A stretch of 64,000 bases of DNA from Dokdonella_A sp044227025 (GTDB lineage Bacteria; Pseudomonadota; Gammaproteobacteria; Xanthomonadales; Rhodanobacteraceae). Of the stretch, positions 18,381-27,498 are shown in pieces. Within the stretch, counting starts at the first letter, position 1, and each line of letters starts with the position of its first letter. The position numbers and the translations under genes are program-made. The DNA is taken from contig NZ_JBGAFX010000003.1 of the NCBI RefSeq assembly GCF_044227025.1, positions 434,001 to 498,000 of the forward strand, in the 5' to 3' direction. The notes under the pieces were generated by a model. That model was not told the DNA's origin and did not search any database. It worked only from the letters and a program-made list of their open reading frames with translations.

Positions 18381-19400
18381 TCACTCCGTGTCGTTGGAAA
18401 AACGCGAATGGGGAAGGTCGAGCCAGTCCAGCGCCGTGCCGTGGAACAGGCGCGCCTGCTGCGACGGCGGCAAACCCAGCGCGGCGATGCCGCTGCCGGG
18501 TTCCTGCTCGCCGAGCGGGAACGGATAGTCGGTGCCGAGCATGACGTTGTCGACGCCGACGACATCGAGCAGGTAGCGCAGCGCGACCGGGTCGTGCACG
18601 CACGAATCGAAGTAGATGCGGCCGAGGTACTCGCGCGGCCCGCGCGCGTTGTCGGTCGCGACAAGGTCGGGGCGCATGCGAAAGCCGTGTTCGATGCGTC
18701 CGATCGTGTACGGAAACGAGCCGCCGCCGTGGGCGAAGCAGACCTTGAGGCGCGGCAGGCGTTCGAGCACGCCGCCGAAAATGAGGCTGCACACCGCGCG
18801 CGACTGCTCGGCCGGCATGCCGACCAGCCACGGCAGCCAGTACTTCGGCATCGACGCGGCGCCCATCATGTCCCAAGGATGCACGAGGATCGCCGCTCCG
18901 ATTTCCGCGGCGGCCTCGAAGAACGGGAACAGCTCCGGCGCGTCGAGGTTCCAGTTCTCGCAATGCGAGCCGATCTGCACGCCGGACAGGCCGAGTTGCT
19001 CGACGCAGCGTTCCATTTCCTGGATCGCCAGCGTCGGCGACTGCAACGGCACGGTGCCGATGCCGGCGTAGTGGCGCGGATACCTGCGGCAGATGTCCGC
19101 AGTGTGGTCGTTGAGGTGGCGATGCAGCTCGAGTGCCTGGCTTGGCTTGGCCCAGTACGAGAACAGCACCGGTACGGTCGACACGACCTGCACGTCGACG
19201 CCGAACCTGGCGTAGTCGGCGATGCGCACCTCGGGATCGAATGCGTTCGCCCAGACCTCGCGGAAGAACTTGCCGTCCTTGTAGATGCGGTGGCGGCCTT
19301 CGGCCTGCACCATCACCGGGAAGCGGTCGTCGCCATATTTCTCGGCGAGGTTCGGCCAGGTCGGCGGGAGGATGTGCGCGTGGGTGTCGATCTTGAGCAT
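18381..19400 (-). CDS. 2-amino-3-carboxymuconate-6-semialdehyde decarboxylase (ACMSD)
   Basis: A 339-residue zinc amidohydrolase that decarboxylates ACMS to 2-aminomuconate-6-semialdehyde, diverting it from quinolinate. The metal-site HxH is DTHAHILP (His7, His9). Other active-site marks are ILVHPWDMMG, CFAHGGGSFPYTIGRI and LGTDYPFPLGE with the metal-binding Asp. Length equals that of characterised bacterial ACMSD (about 335). First gene of the three-gene unit that includes kynU. The dioxygenase that supplies its substrate lies 7 kb away at 26387-26914 on the same strand. Confidence 0.95.
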   Translation of the reverse strand: MLKIDTHAHILPPTWPNLAEKYGDDRFPVMVQAEGRHRIYKDGKFFREVWANAFDPEVRIADYARFGVDVQVVSTVPVLFSYWAKPSQALELHRHLNDHTADICRRYPRHYAGIGTVPLQSPTLAIQEMERCVEQLGLSGVQIGSHCENWNLDAPELFPFFEAAAEIGAAILVHPWDMMGAASMPKYWLPWLVGMPAEQSRAVCSLIFGGVLERLPRLKVCFAHGGGSFPYTIGRIEHGFRMRPDLVATDNARGPREYLGRIYFDSCVHDPVALRYLLDVVGVDNVMLGTDYPFPLGEQEPGSGIAALGLPPSQQARLFHGTALDWLDLPHSRFSNDTE

Positions 19401-19486
19401 CGGGCGCGAGTCTAAAGCATCGCGCGCGAGGGTGCTGCCGGTCGGGTCGTGCTGATGCCGTAGGCGGTTGCGCTCTACAGAACGGG

Positions 19487-19508
19487 GCCGCGACTTGGGG
19501 GTCGCGGC
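19487..19508 (-). terminator. Hairpin after the metalloprotease gene
   Basis: GCCGCGAC and GTCGCGGC form an 8-bp perfect stem around a 6-base loop, 26 bases beyond the stop on the minus strand. The following T-rich stretch is poor, so termination is only plausible. Confidence 0.4.
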
Positions 19509-19533
19509 GCCCGGGTTGCATCACGCAGATCGA

Positions 19534-22500
19534 TCAGTTGCCGTCGAAGCCGTTCGCGAAGATGCGGTCGATGCAGCTGACGGTGACGGTGACCACGTTC
19601 GCACCGACAACCGTGCCGTTGCCGTTGATGACCGTGCAGACCTCGATCGGGTTGATCGGCTGGGCCGACACGGTGACCGCATACGCGGCTCCGTCGTTGA
19701 GCGGGATCGGGAACGCGAAGCTGCCGTTCGCCGCGATCGGCAAGGTCTGCGCGCCGGCGTTCAGCGACAGCACGAGACCGGTGCCGACGAGGCCGCTGAC
19801 ATTACCGCCGATCGTGAAGGTACTCACCGCACAGGTCACGGCCACGTTCGTCACGTTGGCCCCGGCGATCACGCCGCTGCCATTCGCGACCGAGCAGGTC
19901 TGGCCGGCTGGCTGCGTGCCGACGGTGACCGCGTAGCCCGCGCCATTGGCGAGGCCGGTCGGGAACGTGAAGCTGCCATTCGCCGCGACCGGCAAGGTCT
20001 GTGAGCCGCTGTTGAGCGAGAGCACGAGGCCCGCACCCGACAGACCGCTGACGTTGCCACCGACGGTGAACGTCGTCGGACCCGCGCAGGTGACCGCGAC
20101 GTTGGTGACGTTCGCACCGCTGATCGTGCCGCTGCCGTTCGCAACCGTGCAGGTCTGGCCAGCCGGCTGCGTGCCGACCGTGACCGCGTACGGCGACAGG
20201 TCGGCGAGGCCGGTCGGGAACGTGAAGCTGCCGTTCGCCGCGACGGGCAAGGTCTGCGCGCCCGCGTTGAGCGAGAGCACAAGGCCCGCGCCCGACAGGC
20301 CGCCGACGTTGCCGCCGACGCTGTATGTGTTGGTCGCACACGCGACCGCGACGTTGGTGACGTTGCCGCCGGCGATGGTGCCGCTGCCATTGCTGACCGT
20401 GCAGGTTTGCGCAGGCGTCGACGGCTGCGCGCCGACCGTGACCGCGTAGGTGGTGCCATCGGCGAGTCCGGTCGGGAACGTGAAGCTGCCATTCGCCGAT
20501 ACCGGCAGGGTCTGCGCGCCGGCGTTGAGCGTCAGCGACAGGCCGGTGCCGGCGAGACCGCTGACATTGCCGCCGACGGTGAACGTCGGGGTTGCCGCGC
20601 AGGTGACCGCGACATTGGTGACGTTTGCGCCGCTGATCGTGCCGCTGCCGCTCGCGACCGAGCAGGTCTGGCCAGCCGGTTGCGTGCCGACGGTGACCGC
20701 GTACGCGGCGCCGTTGGCGAGGCCGGTCGGGAACGTGAACGCGCCACTCGCCGCGACCGGCAGGCTCTGCGCGCCCGCGTTGAGCGACAGCACGAGGCCT
20801 GCGCCGGTCAGGCCGCCGACGTTGCCGCCGACCGTGAACGTGGTCGGGCCGCCGCTGGTGGTCGGCACCAGGCACCACTCGGTCAGCGAACCGGTATCCC
20901 CGCTCGCATTGTCGGAGACATTCAAGGTCCAGGTGCCCGCGAGCGTCTGGCCGTTGAACGGTGCGGCGAGCGGATTGTTCGGCTTGACCGGGCCCGAGAG
21001 CGCCGGCGGCGTCGCATTGCACTGGCTCTCGACCAGGGTCGCCGAACCGTCGTCGATGGTGACGTCGACATTGTCGCCGTTGCAGCCGAAGCCGCTGCCG
21101 GTATAGCCGGGACGATCGATCACGATGGAGCTGCCCGCACCCTTGCTCAGCGTGAACTTGAGGTCGCCCACCCAGGTGTGGGTCGCCTTGATCGTGAGCT
21201 TGAGGCCGGTCAGCGTCGCACCCGACGGATCGGTGACGGTCTGCGTGTCGTTCAGGCCAGCGGGGAGGTTGTCCGGGATCGCGGTCCCAACGGCGTGGCA
21301 GATCAGGTTGGCGGTGGTGAAGCTGAAGGCGCCCGACGTCGTGTTGCCACAGGTATTGATGGCGGTCACGCGCCAGAAGTATGTCGTGGTCGGCTGCAGG
21401 CCGCTGACCGCGACGCTGGTCGCGGTAAGGTTCGGCAGTGTCTGCACGATCGTCGCGAAGCCGGCGTCGGTTGCGATCTCGACGGTGTAGGAGGCCGCAT
21501 TCGCACTCGCCGCCCATGTCAGGGTCGGCGAGGTGCTGACGCCGCTCGCGCCATTGGCCGGACCGCTCAACACCGGTGCCGCGGGCGCGCCGGTGGTCAG
21601 CACCAGCTGGGTCGTCGCCGAGTGGCCGGCGCTCGAGGCCGCGGTGCCGTTCACGGTGATGGTCGAGCTGCCGGCGACCGCCGCACCGTTCGCGGTCAGG
21701 GTCATCGTCGAACTGCTACCCGGCGTGACCGGGTTCACCGAGAAGGACGCGCTGACGCCGGCGGGCAGGCCGCTCGCGCTCAGGGTCACTGCGTTCGAGA
21801 ACGCCATCTGGCTGCCGACGTTGATCGTGTACGTCGTGTTGCCCGGCGCGCAGATGTTCCGGCTTGCCTCGACGATCGCGAGCGAGAAGTCCGGCGCGTC
21901 CGCGCTGCAGACCGGGCGCGCGCCGCAGGCGATGCCGTGCGCGGTGAACGCATCCCAGATGCGGCAGCCATTCGGCGTGCCGTCGGCGAGGTTGCCGTTG
22001 TCGTCGTCGGAGGCGAGGAACACCGTGTACCAGTTGTTCGCGCCGCAACCGTCGACGACGGCGGCCGCATTGCAGGTGCCGCCGCTGACGACGCGATAGG
22101 CGCTCTTGCTCGGCGTCAGGCTACCGTACCAGATGCGATCCATTTCGGAGTAGCCCTGCGTCGCGCCGTGCTGGGCGACGAGCTTCTGCGACAGATCCCA
22201 GTTGGCCGAACTGGCGATGTAGCTCTCGCAGTGACCTTCGTAACCCATCGGTCCCTGATACGGGAAGATGCCCTGCGACAGGTAGGGGCAGGTGAAGCGG
22301 TCGCAATTGATGCCGGCGTTGTCGGTGACGGTCGACGGCTTGGAGACCGTCGCGGCGCCGAGCGTGCTGAAGGCATTGAGGTCGCGCACGCCGGTGCAGC
22401 TCGCCGCGCAGTTCGCGCACGGCACGCCGGGCTGGAAGTTCTTGCCGATGCAGGCGTCTTTCGTCTCGAGGAACGCGAACGTGTCTCCGACCGCCTCGCC

Positions 22501-24018
22501 GCTGCCGTTCTCGCTGGCCGCGCCGCCGCTGTTGGTATCCATGCCATGGCCCCACTCGTGCAGGAACACCGCGGCGATTTCACCAGTGTTGGAGCAGCCG
22601 CTGCCCGATTTGAAGAAGTTCAGCGTGCTGCCGTTCCAGCCGGCATTGCAGACGTCGTTGACGTTCATGTTCGCCGTCACCGTGCCCTGCAGCCAGGAGT
22701 TGGACGGGAAGAACGTGATCGCCTTGCGGTTGATGTTGGTCAGGTGGTAGAAGCCGGTGCGCGAGGCGTGCGTGTTGCCTGCGCCGCCGACGCCGGGCGT
22801 CGTGCAGTCAGTGCCCGCGCTGGTGCCGAAGTTCAGGTTGCCGTCGGTGGAGTTCGACAGCGAGATCGCGCCGCAGTTGTCCGACATGTTGAAGAACTTG
22901 CCGTTCAGCGTGATCGTTGCCGAGCCGCCGCTGTAGTCGTAGATGCCGAGTACGTCGGTGACCTTGGTACCGCCATTGGAAACGTTCGCGAACGGCATCG
23001 GGCGCACGACCTCGGTATCCGAGTTCGTGGTCGGGTAGATGCCGCCCGTGACCGTCGCGTTGACCCAGTCATTGAGGTCACGCACTTCGATCACGCGATT
23101 GGTCTTCGCGTCGAACAGGACCTGGTAGGTCGTCTGGTCGTCGTTGACGCGAAACACGAAGCGCCAGGCGAGGCGATGGTCGTAACCCTTGCCGGCACTG
23201 CCGAGATAGTTCGCATGCTCCGCTTCACCGGCCGGGCTCACTGGCAGGACCAGCAGCTCGCCGGCGACGAGAAGTTCCTCGACGCGCGTGCCGGCGGGGA
23301 AATCCAGTTCGTGCAGCGCCAGGTCGAACGCATTCGCGCGCGTCGAGACGGGTTGCACGTCGATCGTCACCGGGGCGACTGCGTTCGCGCCGAACTGCAC
23401 GATGTTGCCGGCCGCGATGCGGAAGAACAGGTTCGCGCCTTCCACGCGGACTCCGTCCTTGAACTGCGCGAACTCGACGAACCAGTGCGAGTTGTCCTTG
23501 CCGTAGGCAAGGCTGCTGTCGAGGTCGAGGCGGAACTCGAGGCCCTTGGTGCCGAGCAGGTCGGCGTTCGCGCCGATGAAATCGAGCAGGCGCGTTTCGA
23601 CCAGCGCCATGTCGACCGGTTCGCCGGCGGAAAGGCCCAGTTGTTGCAGCGTCAGCGCATTGCCACGGCCGGGAATCAGCGCGTAGCCGCTGCCCTGGAC
23701 GAGGTTCGGGCGATCCGAGCGTCGGTCCCAGCGCATCTCCCATGAGCCGGAATTGCGCTGCACGAACGCGCGTGCGGCGGCATGATCGGCCGTGGCGAGC
23801 GACGTAGTCGCTTCCAGTTCCGGCTGCACGGCGAGTTCCGGTGCGAGGAACGCGCGCGCGAGTTTTACGTGCGCCGCCCGCTGTTCGGGCACGATCGGCT
23901 GGATCGCGAACGCGAGCGAAGTCACGAGGAACAGGCACGCTGCGAACAGCATGCGGGTCAGTTGCGCGCGGCGTGCGCAAGGCGCGGGCACATTGCCGCC
24001 TTGGTGTGTCGATATCAT
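19534..24018 (-). CDS. Large secreted zinc metalloprotease with P-domain and five C-terminal repeats
   Basis: A 1494-residue exported protease. The signal segment MLFAACLFLVTSLAFA begins at residue 23; a start there (23952) is an alternative. A propeptide-like region (about 40-330) precedes the catalytic domain with HEWGH at 487-491 and a likely third zinc ligand in GEAVGD (Glu508), as in gluzincins. The domain has several Cys pairs. Then come a fibronectin-III-like domain (about 820-910), a proprotein-convertase P-domain (CHAVGTAIPDNLP to TEWCLVP, about 915-1055), and five tandem repeats of about 85 residues. It ends DRIFANGFDGN, a tail shared with other exported proteins here. It splits the two kynurenine gene blocks and appears unrelated to them. 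Confidence 0.85.
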   Translation of the reverse strand: MISTHQGGNVPAPCARRAQLTRMLFAACLFLVTSLAFAIQPIVPEQRAAHVKLARAFLAPELAVQPELEATTSLATADHAAARAFVQRNSGSWEMRWDRRSDRPNLVQGSGYALIPGRGNALTLQQLGLSAGEPVDMALVETRLLDFIGANADLLGTKGLEFRLDLDSSLAYGKDNSHWFVEFAQFKDGVRVEGANLFFRIAAGNIVQFGANAVAPVTIDVQPVSTRANAFDLALHELDFPAGTRVEELLVAGELLVLPVSPAGEAEHANYLGSAGKGYDHRLAWRFVFRVNDDQTTYQVLFDAKTNRVIEVRDLNDWVNATVTGGIYPTTNSDTEVVRPMPFANVSNGGTKVTDVLGIYDYSGGSATITLNGKFFNMSDNCGAISLSNSTDGNLNFGTSAGTDCTTPGVGGAGNTHASRTGFYHLTNINRKAITFFPSNSWLQGTVTANMNVNDVCNAGWNGSTLNFFKSGSGCSNTGEIAAVFLHEWGHGMDTNSGGAASENGSGEAVGDTFAFLETKDACIGKNFQPGVPCANCAASCTGVRDLNAFSTLGAATVSKPSTVTDNAGINCDRFTCPYLSQGIFPYQGPMGYEGHCESYIASSANWDLSQKLVAQHGATQGYSEMDRIWYGSLTPSKSAYRVVSGGTCNAAAVVDGCGANNWYTVFLASDDDNGNLADGTPNGCRIWDAFTAHGIACGARPVCSADAPDFSLAIVEASRNICAPGNTTYTINVGSQMAFSNAVTLSASGLPAGVSASFSVNPVTPGSSSTMTLTANGAAVAGSSTITVNGTAASSAGHSATTQLVLTTGAPAAPVLSGPANGASGVSTSPTLTWAASANAASYTVEIATDAGFATIVQTLPNLTATSVAVSGLQPTTTYFWRVTAINTCGNTTSGAFSFTTANLICHAVGTAIPDNLPAGLNDTQTVTDPSGATLTGLKLTIKATHTWVGDLKFTLSKGAGSSIVIDRPGYTGSGFGCNGDNVDVTIDDGSATLVESQCNATPPALSGPVKPNNPLAAPFNGQTLAGTWTLNVSDNASGDTGSLTEWCLVPTTSGGPTTFTVGGNVGGLTGAGLVLSLNAGAQSLPVAASGAFTFPTGLANGAAYAVTVGTQPAGQTCSVASGSGTISGANVTNVAVTCAATPTFTVGGNVSGLAGTGLSLTLNAGAQTLPVSANGSFTFPTGLADGTTYAVTVGAQPSTPAQTCTVSNGSGTIAGGNVTNVAVACATNTYSVGGNVGGLSGAGLVLSLNAGAQTLPVAANGSFTFPTGLADLSPYAVTVGTQPAGQTCTVANGSGTISGANVTNVAVTCAGPTTFTVGGNVSGLSGAGLVLSLNSGSQTLPVAANGSFTFPTGLANGAGYAVTVGTQPAGQTCSVANGSGVIAGANVTNVAVTCAVSTFTIGGNVSGLVGTGLVLSLNAGAQTLPIAANGSFAFPIPLNDGAAYAVTVSAQPINPIEVCTVINGNGTVVGANVVTVTVSCIDRIFANGFDGN
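19560..20841 (-). repeat. Five tandem ~255-bp coding repeats in the metalloprotease gene
   Basis: Each unit encodes about 85 residues beginning TFTVGGNVSGLxGxGLVLSL, with NAGAQTLPVAANGSF and FTFPTGLAxG in the middle and GSGTISGANVTNVAVTCA at the end. Two Cys per unit may form a disulfide. Units 1-4 are nearly identical; the most C-terminal unit is the most diverged, and unit 2 carries a 3-residue variant (QPSTPAQTC). The DNA is similar enough to allow slippage or recombination. Confidence 0.85.
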
Positions 24019-24203
24019 CAGTGCTTCCCCAAGCTGAGACGATGGAACGGGTGTGCATCCGGCGTTCGACGCGCATTCGCACGCGCATGCAGTGGCCGGC
24101 CGTGGATGACGGCGCGGACGAACGACGGATTTCCCCCGGGGCGCGCAGGCGCCGACCGTAAAACTAGCACGACGCCCGTGCCTTGGAGTCCGCCGAGGGA
24201 CGG

Positions 24204-24239
24204 AAAAAAAAGCGCGCCGTGCGCGATTCGCTGCGCGCT
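24204..24239 (-). terminator. Rho-independent terminator after the FUSC gene
   Basis: Read on the minus strand, AGCGCGC and GCGCGCT pair around an internal region and are followed by eight T residues (A24204-A24211 on the plus strand). The stem begins inside the FUSC stop codon. This separates the FUSC transcript from the protease gene. Confidence 0.65.
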
Positions 24240-26346
24240 AGGTCTCGCGGCGCAGGTCGCGCTCCGCCTGCGCGACGACATGCGCCAGCGTATCGATGCT
24301 GTCGGTCATGCGGTCGAAGGTTTCGATGACTTCCGCGGCGAGGCGCGCGCGGTGTTCGTCGGCGGTTGCGCCGAGGCGTTCGGCGACGGAGCGTTCGTCG
24401 GCGCGAAGGTCGTCGTTGTCTTCGGGTGCATTCGGCGACTCCTCGCGCAGCGTCGCTGCGAGTGCGGCGAGGCGGGTTTCAATGCGCGCCGAGAACGCGG
24501 CCAGCGCGGCGCGTTCGGGCAGGTCGTGCGCATCCTGCAGGGCTGCTTCCAGCGACATGCTGGCGCGCACGAAACGATTCGCGTTGGCGAACACGCCTTC
24601 TGCGAACGTGAGCAGGCGGCGATCGGGCCGCGGCTCTCCGCGCAGGCGGTCGAGCGAAGCCTGCGCATTGGTACGCGCGCTGCGGGCAACGCTGCGCGCG
24701 GCAATGCGCGCTGGCAGGTCGTCGGCGAGCAGGGTGGAGAAATAGCTGCGATAGGCATCCAGCATCGCGGCCAGCGCCGGTCGAACGCGGCGGTGTTCCC
24801 AGGTTGGCCACAGCGCGTAGGCAAGCAGGGCCACCGCGCTGCCGATCGCGGTCGCGGCGCCGCGCGCGATCATCGTTTCGCCGGGAGAGATGCCGTCGAA
24901 TGCGAGGAGGATGACAACGATGCCGGTCAGCATCATCACGCCGAGGCCGTAGTGCATGGTGACGAGCATGCGAAAGCCGATGCACAACAGCGCGAGCAGG
25001 GCGAGTTCCTCCCACGCATCGCCGAACGCATAGTGAACGAGCGCGGTGGTCAGCACGAGGCCGAGCAGGGTGCCGGCTACGCGCAACAGTCCGAACTGGA
25101 ACGTGCCGGCGAAATCGGGCTTCAGCACGATCGCGATCGTCATCGGGATCCAGTAGCCGTGCTCGATGCCGGAAAGGCGCTCCACCGCGACCGCAAGCGA
25201 GACGCAGACGCCGCAGCGCAACGCATGCCGAAACGCAACCGAGGACAGGCCGATGTTCGCGCGCAAGGTGGCCAGCGCGCTGCGCGGGCGCAACGCGCGC
25301 GGCAGGAGCGCTTCGGCGAGTTGGGCGCGGAGTTCGCCGCGGCTGCCGGCGAAGTTCGCGTTGCGCAGCATCGCGCGCAACTGCCCGGCGAGACCCTGCG
25401 CACGTGCAACCGCGATCGCCAGTGTGCGTGGCATGGTCGACGGCGTGCCGTCGACGCGCGCCTGCAGGCGCAGCGCTTCGACGGTGGCGTCAAGGCCTTC
25501 CATCGCCGCGCTGCCGGCCAGCGGTGCGGTGCCGCGTTCCAGCGCGGTCGCCAGAGCATCGAGCACGCGCGCGGCGTATTCGAGCGTGCGCCCGAGCGTC
25601 GCCTTCGCCTCGTCGTCCGCGAGCTGGGCACGCAGATCGCCGATCACCAGCAGTTCACGGCGCACGCGTTCGACCAGCTCGGCGAGCACGCGGAAGGTCT
25701 GCATGATCTCGCCGCGTGCACGATGCGAGCCGTGCAACAGTCCTTCGACATCGAGCAGGGCCTGCGTCACCGGCGGTGCCTGGCTGCTGTCCGGCAGGTT
25801 GCGTGCGCTCGCGCCAAGCTGGCGGCAGATCTGCGCCAGCGCGTGGCGTTCCGGCCGGTAGCGTTGCAGCGGCCACGCCGCGATCGCGAACAGCATCTGC
25901 AGCATGCCACCGCCGAAGATCAGCGCGCCGGCCGCAAACGACTCGCCCGGAGTGCGCGATTGCGATGCGGCGATGACCAGCAGGATCACGCTGGTGAGTC
26001 CGGCGCGTGCGGCATCCGGACCAAGCGCGACGAGCAGGCCTCCGCCGACACCCCAGACCAGGGCGGCAAAAACGAGCAGCACGGCATGGCCACCGAGCAG
26101 GCTGCCGACGAACGCCGACAGGCCTGCTGCGAGCGCCGTCAGCAGCATGCGCTGCATGCGCAGCCGATACGGACCGGGCTGGTCGGTGAACATCGTGTTC
26201 AGCGCGCCCGCGGCGATGCCGAGACCGGCGCCGACGTGGCCGGTCGCGAGGCCGAGCGCAAGCGGCAGCACCACCGCGGCGGTGTTGCGCAATGCCACTC
26301 GCAGCGGCACGTCGCGTGGCTTGAGTTCGATCAGGCTGCGCAGCAT
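24238..26346 (-). CDS. FUSC/YccS-like inner membrane protein, possible aromatic acid exporter
   Basis: A 702-residue inner membrane protein of the FUSC/aromatic acid exporter superfamily (YccS, AaeB). It has two membrane halves, each a bundle of hydrophobic segments (NTAAVVLPLALGLATGHVGAGLGIAAGAL to ALIFGGGMLQMLFAIAAWPL, and about 380-530 with GYWIPMTIAIVLKPDFAGTFQFGLLRVAGTLLG). Cytoplasmic helical regions follow each half. GYWIPMTIAIVLKP is the conserved start of the second half. It begins 40 bases after the 3-hydroxyanthranilate dioxygenase gene on the same strand, so it probably belongs to that operon and could expel surplus aromatic acids. Substrate unproven. Confidence 0.8.
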   Translation of the reverse strand: MLRSLIELKPRDVPLRVALRNTAAVVLPLALGLATGHVGAGLGIAAGALNTMFTDQPGPYRLRMQRMLLTALAAGLSAFVGSLLGGHAVLLVFAALVWGVGGGLLVALGPDAARAGLTSVILLVIAASQSRTPGESFAAGALIFGGGMLQMLFAIAAWPLQRYRPERHALAQICRQLGASARNLPDSSQAPPVTQALLDVEGLLHGSHRARGEIMQTFRVLAELVERVRRELLVIGDLRAQLADDEAKATLGRTLEYAARVLDALATALERGTAPLAGSAAMEGLDATVEALRLQARVDGTPSTMPRTLAIAVARAQGLAGQLRAMLRNANFAGSRGELRAQLAEALLPRALRPRSALATLRANIGLSSVAFRHALRCGVCVSLAVAVERLSGIEHGYWIPMTIAIVLKPDFAGTFQFGLLRVAGTLLGLVLTTALVHYAFGDAWEELALLALLCIGFRMLVTMHYGLGVMMLTGIVVILLAFDGISPGETMIARGAATAIGSAVALLAYALWPTWEHRRVRPALAAMLDAYRSYFSTLLADDLPARIAARSVARSARTNAQASLDRLRGEPRPDRRLLTFAEGVFANANRFVRASMSLEAALQDAHDLPERAALAAFSARIETRLAALAATLREESPNAPEDNDDLRADERSVAERLGATADEHRARLAAEVIETFDRMTDSIDTLAHVVAQAERDLRRET

Positions 26347-26386
26347 CGGCGGATCATGCGGCAGCGACGCGGCGCTGCAAAGGACT

Positions 26387-26914
26387 TCAGCCTTCGAACG
26401 CGTACTTCTCGGGCGCCGGATTCAGGTGGCCACATGCGTCGCAGGTGCGCGCGTCCACCGAACGGTAGAAATGCTCGAACACGCGCGGAAAGTCGTTCTC
26501 GATGTCGACGAGGTGGAAGAACTCCTCGTACAGTTTGTGGTTGCAGCGTTCGCAGAACCACATCAGGCCATCCTGCTCGTGCGCGAGGCGCTTGCGCTCG
26601 ATGACCAGGCCGATCGACCCCGGCATGCGCTGCGGCGAGTGCGGCACGTGCGGCGGCAGGTGGAACACTTCGCCGGCACGAATCGGAATGTCGCGCACGC
26701 GGCCGTCTTCCTGGATTTTTAGCACCATCTCGCCTTCGAGCTGGTGGAAGAACTCGGGGCCTTCCTCCCAGTGGTAGTCGGTGCGCAGGTTCGGTCCGCC
26801 GACGATCATGACGATGAAATCGCCCTGCACCATGCACTTGTTGCCGACCGGCGGCTTGAGCAAGTGGCGATGCTCGTCGATCCAGGCTTGCAGGTTGAAC
26901 GGGGCGGGCAGCAT
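26387..26914 (-). CDS. 3-hydroxyanthranilate 3,4-dioxygenase
   Basis: A 175-residue cupin dioxygenase that opens the ring of 3-hydroxyanthranilate to ACMS. The iron ligands are visible as DYHWEEGPEFFH (His48, Glu54) and PPHVPHSP (His92). The bacterial C-terminal rubredoxin-like iron site is complete, with CERC (121-124) and CDAC (158-161). Length and spacing match the enzyme from Ralstonia/Cupriavidus. AGGA lies 7 bases before the ATG. Upstream is the aminomuconate deaminase gene (149-base gap); downstream is the FUSC exporter. Confidence 0.95.
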   Translation of the reverse strand: MLPAPFNLQAWIDEHRHLLKPPVGNKCMVQGDFIVMIVGGPNLRTDYHWEEGPEFFHQLEGEMVLKIQEDGRVRDIPIRAGEVFHLPPHVPHSPQRMPGSIGLVIERKRLAHEQDGLMWFCERCNHKLYEEFFHLVDIENDFPRVFEHFYRSVDARTCDACGHLNPAPEKYAFEG

Positions 26915-27063
26915 GGTGGAGTCCTGTGCAGGCAGGGTGAAGTCTACCGTTTCATGGAAATCGGAGAGGGAAAGCATTGACGCGCATCCGCGCGGAGGGC
27001 GTGGCGTGCCCTGCGAGCGCATCCTTTCGACGCTCCCTCGCGGCACTCGCCCACCATCCTCGG

Positions 27064-27495
27064 CTAGCCAGCAGGCCGCAACGCCACAATGCACTTCAAC
27101 TCGATCGCGATCGGCGTCGGCAGCGCGGTGATGCCGAGCGTGGTGCGGCATGGCGCGGTCGCCGGGTCCGCGAAGTATTCGGCATAGACGCGGTTGTAGG
27201 TCGCGAAGTCGCGCGCCATGTCGGTCAGGAACACGGTCACGTCGACGAGGTCTTCCCAGCGCGCGCCGCTCGCTTCGAGCACAGCGCGCACGTTCGCGAA
27301 CACCTGTCGGCACTGCGCCTCGATGTCGTAGCCGACGAGGCGGCCGTTCGCATCCACCACGTTGCCGGGAATCGCGTTCGTGCCCGGCGTGCGCGGTCCG
27401 ACGCCGGACAGGAACAGCAGGTCGCCGACCCGACGTGCGTGCGGATAGGCACCCACCGGTGCCGGCGCGCTGTCGGTGCGGATCGCCTGGCTCAT
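27064..27495 (-). CDS. RidA-family 2-aminomuconate deaminase
   Basis: A 143-residue RidA/YjgF-family protein. SAPAPVGAYPHARRVGDLLFLSGVGPR closely follows the AmnD/NbaF 2-aminomuconate deaminase subgroup, and CRTTLGITALPTPIAIELKCIVAL carries the RidA C-terminal signature. In the 2-nitrobenzoate and kynurenine pathways this subgroup turns 2-aminomuconate into 4-oxalocrotonate with release of ammonia. The surroundings (HAAO, ACMSD, AMSDH) support that role rather than general enamine deamination. The gene starts three bases after the lipoprotein gene ends. Confidence 0.88.
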   Translation of the reverse strand: MSQAIRTDSAPAPVGAYPHARRVGDLLFLSGVGPRTPGTNAIPGNVVDANGRLVGYDIEAQCRQVFANVRAVLEASGARWEDLVDVTVFLTDMARDFATYNRVYAEYFADPATAPCRTTLGITALPTPIAIELKCIVALRPAG

Positions 27496-27498
27496 CCG

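Noticed and set aside
19560..20841. Possible CRISPR array from regular repeats
   Set aside because: The ~255-bp period is coding, in one frame, and has no spacer pattern.
20407..23745. Long plus-strand open frame of 1112 residues
   Set aside because: Antisense to the metalloprotease gene, whose domains are convincing; composition typical of a GC shadow.
23782..26604. Plus-strand open frame of 940 residues
   Set aside because: Antisense to FUSC and HAAO genes; rich in Arg, Gln and His without family marks.
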